Program-made: the position numbers and the translations under genes
In this document: positions 17,500 through 26,569 of the stretch, one piece after another
Layout of the letters: every line of letters starts with the position of its first letter
Numbering within the stretch: position 1 is the stretch's first letter
The notes under the pieces: model-generated
Told to the model about the DNA's origin: nothing
The model's database searches: none
The model's input: the letters and a program-made list of their open reading frames with translations, nothing else
Assembly: GCA_021807445.1 (NCBI GenBank)
Contig: JAKBCY010000006.1
Span: forward strand, 1 to 33,973
Direction of reading: 5' to 3'
DNA: 33,973 nt
Source: Pseudomonadota bacterium
GTDB taxonomy: Bacteria; Pseudomonadota; Gammaproteobacteria; Burkholderiales; Burkholderiaceae_C

Positions 17500-19607
17500 C
17501 AACGCACTCACGCGTCCGCCGTGGCCTCTGGATCGCCCATCTTCGCAGCCTGCCGCGCGGCGCACGCGATGCGCTGTTTCTGATTGCGGTCGCAACGATC
17601 ACCTTGATCCCGCTTGCAACCAACGTGCCAGCGTGGACGATTGCTGGTTCGGCTGGCCTTCTCACTTGGCGCGCTTTCCTGGCTTGGCGCAATCGTCCAT
17701 TGCCACCACGGCGGTTGTTGGCGCTGGTTTTGCTTGCCGCTGTGGGCAGTGCGATGTTGCAGTTCCACACGGTATTCGGGCGCGATCCCGGCGTCACGCT
17801 TATCTGCCTTCTGCTTGGTCTCAAGGCCCTGGAGACGCGCAACCGGCGCGATACGTATGTGCTTTTCTACCTTGGATTTTTCGCCGTGGTGGTGAATTTT
17901 CTGTACTCGCAATCTGCCCTGTCTTGCGCCTGGATGCTGGTGGCAACATCGGGGTGGCTCACTGCGCTCGTCAATGCCAACTTGCCCGTAGGCCAGCCGC
18001 CGCTGACTCAGCGTCTGTTGCTCACCGGAAAGCTGATGGCTCTTGGCACACCCGCGATGGTCCTGCTTTTCGTCTTTTTTCCGCGCCTTGCCGGCCCATT
18101 GTGGGCGCTGCCAGACACTGCTCGAAGCACGACTGGGCTTTCCGACAGCATGGATGCCGGTTCCATCGCCAAGTTGGCGAGGAACGACGGCGTGGCTTTC
18201 CGTGTGAAGTTCCACGGCGCCCGCCCGCCTCAAAGGGACTTGTACTGGCGCGGTCCAGTTCTCACTGAGTTCAATGGCCGACAATGGCGCTCCCAGCCCG
18301 CCACCCCAGCCCAAATCGCGTCACGGCTCGACCGCGCCCACAACTTCCAGGCGGTTGGGCCAGCCGTGCGCTATACCGTCACCCTACAGCCCTCCCAACA
18401 GCCGTTCATATTTGCATTGGATGCACCTGAGCGTGCACCCGTACTGAGAGGCGAAATACAAGCCACTGTGGTGCAACGTTCCACCTTGGATCTGGTGGCA
18501 AGCCGACCAATCTCCCGGCTTACCCGTTACAACCTTACCTCTTACCCCAACTTCGTCTATGGGAGGGGCGTCTGGACTGCGCGCCTCAAGCGCGATCTCC
18601 AACTGCCGCGCGGCGATAACCCGCGCACCGTGGCGTTTGCTGTGGACATCGCGCGCAAGGTCCAGCGTGAAGGTGGCACCAAAATGCAAGTTGTACAAAC
18701 CGTGCTGCAGATGTTCCGGCATGATCCCTTCTACTACAGCCTTGAGCCTGGCGTTTATCGCGGGCGCAATCAGATCGACCACTTCTTGTTCGATCGCAGG
18801 ATCGGTTTCTGCGAGCACTATGCGCAGGCCTTCGTCGTACTCATGCGCGCGGCGGGCATCCCCGCCCGCATTGTCACCGGCTACCAAGGAGGGCGCGAAA
18901 ATCCGATCGACCACACCTGGGTTGTGCGCCAGAGCGATGCACACGCCTGGGCCGAATACTGGATCGCCGGCCGAGGCTGGCTTCGCGCCGACCCCACTGC
19001 AATGGTGGATCCCTCGCGCGTGGATCGCAGCGGTTTCACGTTGACTTCACGTGAACCACTGCTGGGTATCGCTGCGCTTGGCCCGCGCGATACGCCACTG
19101 CTGCTGCGCCTGAGAAATCTATCAGACGCACTCAACAATGCTTGGAATCAATGGGTGCTGGACTACGGCCAAAGCCGCCAAAGTTCTTTGCTACGCAGCC
19201 TCGGCATGGGCCAACCTGATTGGCGACAGCTGTCGGCGCTGGCAATCGCCGGGCTCAGTGCGGCCGTAAGTCTCACGGGCCTGTTTCTCATGTGGGAAAG
19301 CCGCAAGGTGCATCCTTGGGACGCGGCCTACGCTGCCCTGCGTAAGCGCCTTGCTGACGTCGGGGTCCAGAGCACCGTCGCCGATACGCCTGCAATCCTG
19401 GAGGCGCGCCTGCGCCGAAGCACCCTGTCGCCCGGCGCGATCACTGACGCTTGCAGTCTCCTCAATGCGCTCGAGCGCTGGCGCTACGCCAAGCCACCGA
19501 ATGACGGCGACAAGCGCCACGCGCGCAGGCTTGAGGAGCTACGGCTGGCAATCAAACGACTTCAACTGCCGGCGCCTGCCGCGGTTCATAGCCGCACACC
19601 CAAGTGA
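17493..19607 (+). CDS. TgpA-type transglutaminase-like membrane protein (DUF3488/transglutaminase/DUF4129)
   Basis: ATG at 17493 overlaps the DUF58 stop (ATGCTAG). N-terminal TM region, then RIGFCEHYAQAFVVLMRAAGIPARIVTGYQGGRENPIDHTWVVRQSDAHAWAEYWIAGRGWLRADPTAMVDPSRVD with the transglutaminase Cys/His/Asp motifs. Confidence 0.94.
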   Translation: MLATHSRVRRGLWIAHLRSLPRGARDALFLIAVATITLIPLATNVPAWTIAGSAGLLTWRAFLAWRNRPLPPRRLLALVLLAAVGSAMLQFHTVFGRDPGVTLICLLLGLKALETRNRRDTYVLFYLGFFAVVVNFLYSQSALSCAWMLVATSGWLTALVNANLPVGQPPLTQRLLLTGKLMALGTPAMVLLFVFFPRLAGPLWALPDTARSTTGLSDSMDAGSIAKLARNDGVAFRVKFHGARPPQRDLYWRGPVLTEFNGRQWRSQPATPAQIASRLDRAHNFQAVGPAVRYTVTLQPSQQPFIFALDAPERAPVLRGEIQATVVQRSTLDLVASRPISRLTRYNLTSYPNFVYGRGVWTARLKRDLQLPRGDNPRTVAFAVDIARKVQREGGTKMQVVQTVLQMFRHDPFYYSLEPGVYRGRNQIDHFLFDRRIGFCEHYAQAFVVLMRAAGIPARIVTGYQGGRENPIDHTWVVRQSDAHAWAEYWIAGRGWLRADPTAMVDPSRVDRSGFTLTSREPLLGIAALGPRDTPLLLRLRNLSDALNNAWNQWVLDYGQSRQSSLLRSLGMGQPDWRQLSALAIAGLSAAVSLTGLFLMWESRKVHPWDAAYAALRKRLADVGVQSTVADTPAILEARLRRSTLSPGAITDACSLLNALERWRYAKPPNDGDKRHARRLEELRLAIKRLQLPAPAAVHSRTPK

Positions 19608-19744
19608 AACCGTAGCCAATGTTGTGACTGGCGCTTGCTCAGTATCGGCACAAGCTCGGCACAATCGCTGCGATCCACACCCCCAGCCACGGCGGAAAGC
19701 TCCGCGCGAAGCTTTATATTTTCTGGACGTGCTCGCTTCGCGCG

Positions 19745-20261
19745 GTGGCAGAGCGCGTTCGCAGCTTCCGCACCAATCTTCGGGATAGCGCACGTCCGGC
19801 GCTCTCCCAGTTAGTCCGATACCAGCCATTCACATGGCTCAGCCCTCGCATTCGGCGCTGGGCCGTCATTGTTCTGCGGCTTGGGCAGTTCCCGGCCAAT
19901 GTGACTGAGTTCGATTGTCTCAACGCCGCATCACCTCTGGAGCAGGTGGCGCCAGAGGCAGCGCGCGGCCTATCACGCCGCAATCGAACGCCGGCCCAAA
20001 GCATGGATTGCGATGATGGGCTTGGGCAATCTGGCGTGCGCGCAAAAGGACTATGCCAAGGCCGCCACGTACTTCGCCCGGGACTCCCGTGCCCATCCCG
20101 ATAACGGCGACCCACTGAGCAATCTCGCCCAAGCCCTACTCACCGCCGGTGATCTTCCAGCCACACGCGACACCATCGCCGAGGCCATACGGATCGGCAA
20201 GCCGCACCCGGGCGTGCACAGGAAAACACTAGAGCAGATCGAGGACGCAAGTCGACGCTGA
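19745..20261 (+). pseudogene. Truncated, frameshifted remnant of a PA2778-like cysteine peptidase/TPR protein
   Basis: Frame 2 gives RRWAVIVLRLGQFPANVTEFDCLNAASPLEQVAPEAAR. Frame 3 continues AYHAAIERRPKAWIAMMGLGNLACAQKDYAKAATYFARDSRAHPDNGDPLSNLAQALLTAGDLPATRDTIAEAIRIG. Frame change at about 19960-19968 (gcagcgcgcggcctat); no N-terminal peptidase domain upstream. Confidence 0.65.
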
Positions 20262-20472
20262 GAGATTTGTGAAATGCAGATAAAGGCAACATTTAACCCT
20301 TGCCTCGAAAGACGGTGTCTTTCAATTCGCCAATTCTGTGCAAGCGGTCTCGCGGTTTGAGCACTCCCCCGGGTCTGCCAAGGCATTCGGCGACAAACGG
20401 CAGCAAAGCGCACAGCGTCCGTTGCCGTCGTCCGTTCCGGATGCGAAATTTCCGTGATGGCTGATTACACTC

Positions 20473-21600
20473 ATGCGTCTGGCTCCCGACCTCATGGATC
20501 GCTCTCCGCCCCCTACCTCACGCCGCCAGCACCGTCGTCATGCGTTGCTCTCGACTCTGGCTCTCCTCGCTGCCCCGTGGCTTCCGAGATCGACGTTTGC
20601 GCAGAGCCCTGTTGCTAATGCGAGTGAATCAGACGTTGCTTCGATGCCAAGCTATGCCGATTCGCCGCGCGTGACAGAACTGGCAGCACAGCTAGCGCAA
20701 CAAACAGGGTTAAACCCAAAGTGGATCGCTGGGCAACTTGGCCGTGCGCAATTCCAGCCAGATGTTGCGCGTCTCATCATCCCCGGCAAGCCCGGGCAGA
20801 AGAATTGGGCCGCGTACCGCAGGCATTTTGTTGAAACCACCCGCATTCGCGCTGGGTCAGACTTTGTTCAGGAATTCGGCGTGTGGCTAAGCAAGGCTGA
20901 AAACCGTTTTGGCGTAGACCCGGCCATCATCACCGGCATCCTCGGGGTTGAGACGATCTACGGTCGCGACATGGGCAATTTTCGTGTCCTGGACGCTCTA
21001 ACCACGCTATCGCTGGACTTTCCCACTGCGGCGCCGAAGAACCGGAGCGGTTATTTCAGCTGTCAGCTCGGCGACTATCTACTCTGGTGCCATCAGAATG
21101 ACTTCGACGCGTCCAAGGTGAAAGGCTCATATGCAGGTGCCATTGGCATGCCGCAATTCATGCCGGGAAACATCCTTCGCTACGCGCTCAGCTTTGATGG
21201 TGGCAGCAAGGTTGACATCATCGAGAATCCAGCCGACGCAATTGGCAGCGTAGGCAATTTTCTGGCGGGACACGGCTGGCAACGGAAGCAACCGACGTAT
21301 TTCCCACTCGTGGTGCCAAACTCCATTGCACCCGACGCGCTGGCACGGCTTCTTGAGCCTGACATCGTCCCCAGCTTCACGGCACAGCAATTGAAGGCCG
21401 CCGGTTTTTCCCTTCCGAGCCGCGTTCTGGACTATGAAGGCAAGCTTGCCGTGGTCCAATTACCAAATGCGAACGGCGAACCTGACTATATCCTGGGAAC
21501 CGATAATTTCTACGTTGTGACTCGCTACAACCACTCTGCCCTCTACGCGCTGGCGGTGATCGAACTGGGCAACGCCGCTTTAGCGGCAGCACAGACGTGA
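20473..21600 (+). CDS. mltB: Lytic murein transglycosylase B-like
   Basis: MRLAPDLMDRSPPPTSRRQHRRHALLSTLALLAAPWLPRSTFAQ (signal-like), then FGVDPAIITGILGVETIYGRDMGNFRVLDALTTLSLDFP...KGSYAGAIGMPQFMPGNILRYALSFDGGSKVDIIENPADAIGSVGNFLAGHGWQ. Confidence 0.93.
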   Translation: MRLAPDLMDRSPPPTSRRQHRRHALLSTLALLAAPWLPRSTFAQSPVANASESDVASMPSYADSPRVTELAAQLAQQTGLNPKWIAGQLGRAQFQPDVARLIIPGKPGQKNWAAYRRHFVETTRIRAGSDFVQEFGVWLSKAENRFGVDPAIITGILGVETIYGRDMGNFRVLDALTTLSLDFPTAAPKNRSGYFSCQLGDYLLWCHQNDFDASKVKGSYAGAIGMPQFMPGNILRYALSFDGGSKVDIIENPADAIGSVGNFLAGHGWQRKQPTYFPLVVPNSIAPDALARLLEPDIVPSFTAQQLKAAGFSLPSRVLDYEGKLAVVQLPNANGEPDYILGTDNFYVVTRYNHSALYALAVIELGNAALAAAQT

Positions 21601-21648
21601 GCTACTTGTCGCGCACGCAGGCTCCGCATGCATGAAAGGGACCGAAAC

Positions 21649-21831
21649 ATGGCGTATGCCACCACCGTCAAAACGATCATTGCCATGCTCAGCGCGGCTG
21701 CCGCCCTGTCCGGCTGCGGTGTGGTGGCGGCGCCCTGCCGTATAGCTTCAGCGGGCATCAAGATGGTCCCAGTCATCGGTCATGTGGCCGCTGCTCCTAC
21801 GGATGTCTGCGCAGCGGTGATTGACCCTTGA
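21649..21831 (+). CDS. Small lipoprotein (DUF6726-like), about 60 aa
   Basis: MAYATTVKTIIAMLSAAAALSGCGVVAAPCRIASAGIKMVPVIGHVAAAPTDVCAAVIDP; signal peptide with LSGC lipobox. Family name is from recall, not a search. Confidence 0.7.
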   Translation: MAYATTVKTIIAMLSAAAALSGCGVVAAPCRIASAGIKMVPVIGHVAAAPTDVCAAVIDP

Positions 21832-22027
21832 TCGACTCATCATGACCCCGAATTTTGGCGCCTTTGAGCCTCTCAACCGACCGACTCCGTTGACGTGGTA
21901 AGGCGAGGGTTCCCGTTGTGAATGCCCGATGAGCCCAATCCGCGCTTTGTGACCGATCAAGCACGATGGCAACGCCTTCTACCGACGGATCGACTCTCCG
22001 GGCAAAACCATTGGTCGATAGAAATTT

Positions 22028-22049
22028 GTAGGTCTGCGCGCAGACCTAC
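22028..22049. terminator. Perfect 22-bp palindrome downstream of the EamA transporter gene; possible terminator
   Basis: GTAGGTCTGCG-CGCAGACCTAC; 14 nt beyond the transporter stop, with a short U-containing run (aaatttc) on the minus strand. Confidence 0.5.
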
Positions 22050-22062
22050 CATGCCGCGCGTA

Positions 22063-22983
22063 TCACTGCGCCGATGAGACGCGCGGCCGCGCTCGCAGCG
22101 CCACGTGAATGCCAGCGAATATCAGAGCAGCCCCGAAGAGGTGATAAAGCGCGATACCTTCATGAAGGAACACGTACGATAGAAATGCCGCAAAGATCGG
22201 GGCCAGGTTGCCGAAATACGCTGGAATCTGTGCTCCGGTGCGCGCTACCGCCGTGCCCCAGCACACGTATGCCAAGAGCGAGGCCAAAACTGCCACGTAG
22301 GCCACTGCGAGCGCCACCGAAAGTCCCCAGCGCGTGCTCTCTCCCAAGCCCCAATGCTCGAACGCCGCAAACGGTGCGATGAAGAGTGTGCCCCAAGCCA
22401 TCTGTGCGGTGAGCGACACGAAAGGCGATAAACCCAAGGGGCGGCGGCGCAACTCCCACGTGTAAAAACCCCATAAGAACACGGCAACCAACATGATGAT
22501 GTCGCCGGGGGCCAAATGCAGCTGTAGCACACGCGCCAGATGCCCTTTCGTCACCACCACACCAACCCCCGCGATCGACAGTGCCGCCCCCCACCACGAT
22601 TCGGCACCGATCGGTTCTCGATAGAACAAAGCACCAATCACCAGGATAAACACCGGAGCTGCCGATGTAATTAATGACACATTGAGGGGCGTGCTGGTGT
22701 GCAGGGCAACGTACTGCAATGAGTTGTAGCAGGCCACACCAAGAAAACCCATTCGCGCCAATGCAGCCCATTGCTTTCGCAGAATCGCACGGTTGCGCCA
22801 CAGTGGTACGGCCGTAAAGAGCAAGGCCACAAGAAATGCAAAAAACCAGCGGTAAAAGCTAAGCGCAAGAGGCGGAATTTGTCCCACCATCAACCGCCCG
22901 ACAACAGCGTTGCCAGCCCAGAAGAATGGCGGCAGGATGAGCAAGACAAAAGTATTGAAATTCAATGTGTTGTGGGAGCGCAT
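22063..22983 (-). CDS. DMT superfamily transporter, EamA family (306 aa)
   Basis: LPPFFWAGNAVVGRLMVGQIPPLALSFYRWFFAFLVALLFTAVPLWRNR...NSLQYVALHTSTPLNVSLITSAAPVFILVIGALFYREPIG; repeated EamA TM pattern. Confidence 0.93.
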   Translation of the reverse strand: MRSHNTLNFNTFVLLILPPFFWAGNAVVGRLMVGQIPPLALSFYRWFFAFLVALLFTAVPLWRNRAILRKQWAALARMGFLGVACYNSLQYVALHTSTPLNVSLITSAAPVFILVIGALFYREPIGAESWWGAALSIAGVGVVVTKGHLARVLQLHLAPGDIIMLVAVFLWGFYTWELRRRPLGLSPFVSLTAQMAWGTLFIAPFAAFEHWGLGESTRWGLSVALAVAYVAVLASLLAYVCWGTAVARTGAQIPAYFGNLAPIFAAFLSYVFLHEGIALYHLFGAALIFAGIHVALRARPRVSSAQ

Positions 22984-23347
22984 CCTCGCATTATTTCAAG
23001 AGCGCGCAAATCGTGCTGCAGTCACGAACAGAGGCCGTTTCCGATGCCCGGTTTGCTACCGGAGCGCACCGTCTGCAGGACGCAAGCCAACCCGCTCAGC
23101 GCCTCGTCTGCCGTACCTTCCGGCGCGGATGATGCCCTCAAGCGCCTACTGAGCCGATAGATACTCGCGAGGTACGCTTGATTCCCGCACGTGGGTTCGC
23201 TGACTCCCGATCAGCGGCATTGACTGGGATCCTAAAAACATGATGACATTCGACTGTTAGCCTATTGGCGGCTTAATCATTGTCGCGGTCCTGTGCAACC
23301 ACGACAGTCTCCCGCCGGAATCACCGCACCGCCCTTCCCGTCCACCC

Positions 23348-24109
23348 ATGAGTCCTACCCTGCGCATCGCTGTAGTATCAGACATTCATGGAAACCTACC
23401 TGCGCTGCAGGCTGTGCTTCTCGATATCGCGCGCCGCGGTGCAGACCTTGTGGTTAATTGTGGCGACTTGCTGAGCGGCCCGTTGTGGCCGCGTGAAACA
23501 GCAGAACTGCTCATGCACCACAACTGGCCAACCATCACTGGCAATCATGAGCGGCAATTGCTCGCTTGCGCCAACTCACCCGGCGATCTTGGCGACCGAT
23601 ACGCCTTTGACGCACTCACGCAAAACCAGCGCAACTGGCTGGCCAACCTTCCAGCGTCGTTAGTGCCCGCAGACGGTGTATGCATGGTGCATGGAAGGCC
23701 GAGCAGCGATGTTGACTACCTCCTGGAAACGGTCTCGCCGGACGCCGGTATATTCGGTGCACGCATGGCAACGCCGCAAGAAGTCACCGAGCGCCTGGCG
23801 GGCTTCGATCCACCGCCCCTGTTGCTCTGCGGCCACAGTCACCAGCCCCGTGTCGTGAACCAGCACACCACCTTGATCGTCAATCCCGGTAGCGTCGGCC
23901 TGCCAGCGTTCGACGATGACCACGGTGGCGTCCACGTCATCGAAACCGGTGGTGCTCACGCGCGCTATGCCCTTTGCGAACGTCTTGCAGGACGTTGGAG
24001 CGCAGCACTGATTGCGATCGATTATGACTGGGATGCAGCCGTGGCCAAGGCAACGGCCATGGGGTTTCCTGCTTGGGCACGTTGGCTTGCCACGGGGCGT
24101 GCTAGCTAG
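23348..24109 (+). CDS. Metallophosphoesterase (YfcE/phosphodiesterase-like, 253 aa)
   Basis: MSPTLRIAVVSDIHGNLPALQAVLLDI...LVVNCGDLLSGPLWP...ITGNHERQLL...LLCGHSHQPRV...VNPGSVGLPAF; calcineurin-like metal-binding motifs. Confidence 0.93.
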   Translation: MSPTLRIAVVSDIHGNLPALQAVLLDIARRGADLVVNCGDLLSGPLWPRETAELLMHHNWPTITGNHERQLLACANSPGDLGDRYAFDALTQNQRNWLANLPASLVPADGVCMVHGRPSSDVDYLLETVSPDAGIFGARMATPQEVTERLAGFDPPPLLLCGHSHQPRVVNQHTTLIVNPGSVGLPAFDDDHGGVHVIETGGAHARYALCERLAGRWSAALIAIDYDWDAAVAKATAMGFPAWARWLATGRAS

Positions 24110-24137
24110 TTCGCACGCCGCGGATCGGGACAGCGCC

Positions 24138-24737
24138 TCACGCGCTCGCCACGGGGTCCAAACTCTGCCAAGCCAACTCCCACTGGCCACTGAGCAGCTT
24201 GTCCAGCCAAAATGCGCCGATGACAGTTTTAACGTCCGTTACCGTTCCGTCTCGCACCCACCTCAGCAAGTCGGTCGGCTCCGTTTCGAACACCTCGAGG
24301 AACTCGTGCGCGTCAAGCTGCTGCCTGCCCGCTTTGAGGCCACGCGCGAACGCCAAATGAATCGCCTCGTCGGAGTAGGAGATTGCGTTGTTGATGACCC
24401 CGATATAAGCCCACTGTTCGGCACTGTATCCGGTCTCTTCTCGAAGTTCACGCTGGGCACAGCACTGCCAGCTCTCACCAGCATCAAGCTTGCCTGCGGG
24501 AAACTCAACCATCACTCGGCGCATCGGAGTGCGCCACTGCCGCTCCATCAACACGCGTCCGTTGTCCAGCAGCGGAATGACCATCACCGCGCCTGAGTGT
24601 TTGATGTACTCTCGCGTCGCGAGCGCACCGTCTGGGAGACGCACTGTGTCGCGCCGGACATGAAGAAAATGCCCATCAAACACGGGCTCGGTCGAGACTC
24701 GGGTTTCCTGCAGATGGGATTGCTCAGTTTGACTCAC
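24138..24737 (-). CDS. NUDIX hydrolase (ADP-ribose pyrophosphatase-like, 199 aa)
   Basis: VMVEFPAGKLDAGESWQCCAQRELREETGYSAEQW matches the NUDIX box GX5EX7REUXEEXGU. Confidence 0.95.
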   Translation of the reverse strand: MSQTEQSHLQETRVSTEPVFDGHFLHVRRDTVRLPDGALATREYIKHSGAVMVIPLLDNGRVLMERQWRTPMRRVMVEFPAGKLDAGESWQCCAQRELREETGYSAEQWAYIGVINNAISYSDEAIHLAFARGLKAGRQQLDAHEFLEVFETEPTDLLRWVRDGTVTDVKTVIGAFWLDKLLSGQWELAWQSLDPVASA

Positions 24738-24761
24738 GTCGGCTTGAGGATCTCGCCCGGT

Positions 24762-25064
24762 TCAGCTTTCCACCCGGCGCATCAGATAGCGCAACACATA
24801 GCCCGGGAAAGCCAAGACAAGGAACATTGACGCTGACACAGCGTAGAACTCCCAATGTTGCGGGTAAATCTGTCCCAGACGCGACTCCAGGCTCAACGAG
24901 ATTCCCCCGACGACGAAGTACAGCACGACGACCTCAGCCACCCGCAGAGCCCAACCTTTCGGCCTCTTGAGGGGGAAGAGCAGGAAAAACTGGTTGGACA
25001 GAAACGGAAGGTTGGCGCCAATCATTGCCAGCACCAAGACCAACCAAATGGCAGAAGACTGCAT
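24762..25064 (-). CDS. DUF2818 family small membrane protein
   Basis: From ATG 25064: MQSSAIWLVLVLAMIGANLPFLSNQFFLLFPLKRPKGWALRVAEVVVLYFVVGGISLSLESRLGQIYPQHWEFYAVSASMFLVLAFPGYVLRYLMRR; located at the end of the nuo operon. Confidence 0.85.
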   Translation of the reverse strand: MQSSAIWLVLVLAMIGANLPFLSNQFFLLFPLKRPKGWALRVAEVVVLYFVVGGISLSLESRLGQIYPQHWEFYAVSASMFLVLAFPGYVLRYLMRRVES

Positions 25065-25093
25065 CAGCAAAAAACTCCAGAATAGGTCTGCAT

Positions 25094-26557
25094 TTAATGC
25101 AGTGTGTTGGCGACGGCTTGATAGCACAAAGTCATCAAGCCACCAGGCAGGATGCCCAAGCCCAAGACCGCCAACCCGTTAAGCGACATCAGCGCCCAGG
25201 CAACGGGTGAAGCCTGTACGCGATGCTCGCGCGTTGGAGCGTCGAAATACATCGTCTTGACCATGCGCAGATAGTAGAACGCGCCGACCACCGAGAGCAC
25301 TACCGCCACGACCACCAACCAGACGCGCCCAGTGGCCAAGAGTACCGAGAGAACCTCAAATTTTGCGTAAAAACCTGCGAATGGGGGCAACCCGGCAAGC
25401 GAGAACAACAAAAACGTCATGATGCCCGCGAGCCATGGGTGGCTTTTGCCAAGCCCCGCGAAGTCCTTCAGATCTTCAGCTTCAAAACCCTGATGGGCCA
25501 TGAACATGATGACCCCGAAGGTTCCTAGCGTAGTCAACACGTAGATGACCAGATAAAACATCGCCGCACCATAGGCGACTGATGCGGATATCCCGTTGCC
25601 ATTGATCATCCCCGACATCAGTCCGAGCAGCATGAATCCGATCTGCGCGATGGTCGAATATGCCAACATCCGCTTTAGGTTAGTCTGCGCTATGGCGGCG
25701 AAGTTCCCGACGATGATGGAAAGCAGCGCCAGTACCATCATCATCTGCTGCCAGTCCACGGCCAGCGGGAACATCCCTTCAACGAGCAACCGTATGGCCA
25801 TCGCGAACGCCGCCAGTTTTGGCGCTCCACCAACCAGCAAAACGATGGCCGTGGGCGCCCCTTGGTACACGTCGGGAATCCACATGTGAAATGGGACCGC
25901 ACCAAATTTGAAGGCGACGCCAGCGACAATGAAGACGAGCCCCATTACGAGCGCGGCACGGTTAATCGGCTCCATGGCAATGGTCTTGAAAGCCACGCCC
26001 AAATCCAGAGTCCCCGTAGCCCCATAGATCATGCTCATACCGTAGAGCAAGAAACCTGAGGCCAACGCTCCCAGCACGAAGTACTTCATTGCTGCTTCGG
26101 TCGCCAGCGCCGAATCACGCCGCAGCGCCACAAGTGCATATAGCGCCAGCGACAATAACTCAAGGCCCAAATAGATCATCAACAAGTTATTGCCGGAGAT
26201 CATGACGAACTGACCCAGCAGTGCAAATAGCGAAAGACTAAATAGCTCGCCACCCCACATGCCCCGATCTAGCGCGTAGCGTCGAGCGTAGATGAGGCTG
26301 ATCCCAGTGGCCGCAGTAGCAAACAATTTGAGCAACATGGCCATCGGGTCGACGATAACCATGCGCTGCATCGCGAATAGCTCGAGACCCGACGCGTAAT
26401 AGGCGCCGCTCACGAGAGCCAGAATGAGCAGCGTGAGGAGCGTCAGGCCGTATGCCACGCGATGGTCTGCGTCCTTGAAAAACAGGTCGGCGAGCATGAC
26501 CACGCAGGCCATGACTAGCAGGTAGATCTCGGGGTAGATCGCAATCCAGTTCATCAT
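25094..26557 (-). CDS. nuoN: NADH-quinone oxidoreductase subunit N (487 aa)
   Basis: Proton-pumping subunit; AVPFHMWIPDVYQGAPTAIVLLVGGAPKLAAFAMAIRLL; order after nuoM. Confidence 0.97.
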   Translation of the reverse strand: MMNWIAIYPEIYLLVMACVVMLADLFFKDADHRVAYGLTLLTLLILALVSGAYYASGLELFAMQRMVIVDPMAMLLKLFATAATGISLIYARRYALDRGMWGGELFSLSLFALLGQFVMISGNNLLMIYLGLELLSLALYALVALRRDSALATEAAMKYFVLGALASGFLLYGMSMIYGATGTLDLGVAFKTIAMEPINRAALVMGLVFIVAGVAFKFGAVPFHMWIPDVYQGAPTAIVLLVGGAPKLAAFAMAIRLLVEGMFPLAVDWQQMMMVLALLSIIVGNFAAIAQTNLKRMLAYSTIAQIGFMLLGLMSGMINGNGISASVAYGAAMFYLVIYVLTTLGTFGVIMFMAHQGFEAEDLKDFAGLGKSHPWLAGIMTFLLFSLAGLPPFAGFYAKFEVLSVLLATGRVWLVVVAVVLSVVGAFYYLRMVKTMYFDAPTREHRVQASPVAWALMSLNGLAVLGLGILPGGLMTLCYQAVANTLH

Positions 26558-26569
26558 CAGGTAGGCGGT

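Noticed and set aside
17508-18314. 268-aa minus-strand ORF
   Set aside because: Antisense shadow of the TgpA-like gene; no recognisable family.
22984-23347. Intergenic region with short ORFs upstream of the metallophosphoesterase gene
   Set aside because: Checked by eye for tRNA-like cloverleaf, repeats and conserved peptides; nothing supportable found.
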